Source of the DNA: Tieghemiomyces parasiticus
Lineage: Eukaryota > Kickxellomycota > Dimargaritomycetes > Dimargaritales > Dimargaritaceae
Assembly: GCA_027575765.1 (NCBI GenBank)
Contig: JANBPT010000718.1
Coordinates: 1 to 25,175 of the forward strand
Length of the DNA: 25,175 bases
Direction: 5' to 3'
Part shown: piece after piece, positions 24,635 through 25,175 of the stretch
Layout of the letters: every line of letters begins with the position of its first letter
Numbering within the stretch: position 1 is the first letter of the stretch
The notes under the pieces: generated by a model
What the model was told of the DNA's origin: nothing
The model's database searches: none
What the model saw: only the letters and a program-made list of their open reading frames with translations
Position numbers and translations under genes: made by a program

Positions 24635-25175
24635 ATGGACCCTCACTGTAAGTATACCAACTTTTCATGGAGGCATGCCGCCGTCATTCCACAGAACCGT
24701 TTCTGGCCCCATGGGTGATTCTCACAGATAGAAGCCCAGAGGTCTGTTTCCACCGAGCCTCGATAACTTACCCACGCTAACCGCATGCATTCAACCGTAA
24801 ACTGGTCGGAATGTCAACCGATGCTCCGATGCAACATCTTATACTACCAATTATGTTAATTTTTAGCTCCGTTCCTTAAGGGCGCCGCCGCCGCTGCCTT
24901 TACCGAACGAGGCGACAAGTCATCGGCCGCGTCAGCCCGGTCTTTCGGCTCAGACTCTGACACGGACACCCCTGTAGCCCGGCCCACCGTTGGAAAAAAG
25001 GTGCCGCGCCAGAACGCTCGGCCGACCAACGGCGCGACACGTCTGGAGTCCGAGTCCGAAAGTAGTGCTGGTGACGGTAGCGACGACGGGAGCGCAGATG
25101 CTAACGACCGATTCAGCGACGCTGCCTCGTCGGATTCCGAATTTGCCGCGCCTCGGCGCCCACCAGCGCGGCCCA
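24635..25175 (+). CDS. N-terminus of an acidic, Ser/Asp-rich protein (partial, runs off the window)
   Basis: Two exons are proposed: 24635-24647 (ATG GAC CCT CAC T, then a consensus GTAAGT donor) and 24867 to the window end, after a TTTTTAG acceptor; the intron is 219 nt. Joined, the protein starts MDPHSPFLKGAAAAAFTERG and continues with alternating SD/DT/SE-rich acidic stretches and Arg/Pro patches, open to the last base. The frame has a stop just upstream of the acceptor and no ATG, so an upstream exon is required. The exon 1 choice rests only on splice consensus and phase. Acidic N-termini of this style occur in translation factors such as eIF3c/Nip1 and in nucleolar proteins, but no diagnostic domain is inside the window, so the product is not named. 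Confidence 0.55.

Overview
This window reads as nuclear DNA of a fungus, most likely an early-diverging (zygomycete-grade) lineage. SMC3 carries 12 short introns (about 110-240 nt) with GTRNGT donors and CTAAC-like branch sites. DDB1 and a SIRT2/Hst2-type sirtuin are present, there are two nuclear-type tRNA genes with oligo-T terminators, and the exons are GC- and CpG-rich. The lineage call is an inference from gene structure, not from a database match.

Layout. (1) Positions 1-6950 are a graveyard of retroelement fragments with no intact ORF. It holds two copies of an ~0.9 kb repeat (family X), a truncated tandem copy of X, two copies of an ~0.4 kb repeat (family Y), three LTRs of one family (TGTTGTG... 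start; two complete with CAACA ends and exact 4-bp target duplications), and two related LTR 3' ends. tRNA-Cys(GCA) and tRNA-Asn(GTT) sit in or at the edge of this block, each with a repeat end within about 10 bp upstream. The older copies are CpG-depleted. (2) 7135-8571 (+) is a class I sirtuin. (3) 8965-9330 (-) is a small secreted protein. (4) 9331-11021 has no gene that can be supported. (5) 11022-16495 (+) is cohesin SMC3, 13 exons, reconstructed to 1194 aa, with a 15-nt first exon. (6) 17183-21127 (+) is DDB1, 3 exons, 1193 aa. (7) 21635-22396 (-) is a bacterial-type MscL mechanosensitive channel with a C-terminal zinc ribbon. (8) 22397-24634 holds no supported gene. (9) From 24635 (+) an acidic/Ser-rich protein begins and runs off the window.

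The protein genes are ordinary neighbours in a eukaryotic genome, not an operon. Several touch chromatin and genome maintenance (sirtuin, SMC3, DDB1), but nothing in the sequence ties them into one unit. I did not find a clearly new multi-gene system. The most notable signals are the apparent targeting of retroelements to tRNA 5' flanks, the bacterial-type MscL with a zinc ribbon in a fungal context, the CpG decay of the repeat block, and the 5-codon first exon of SMC3.
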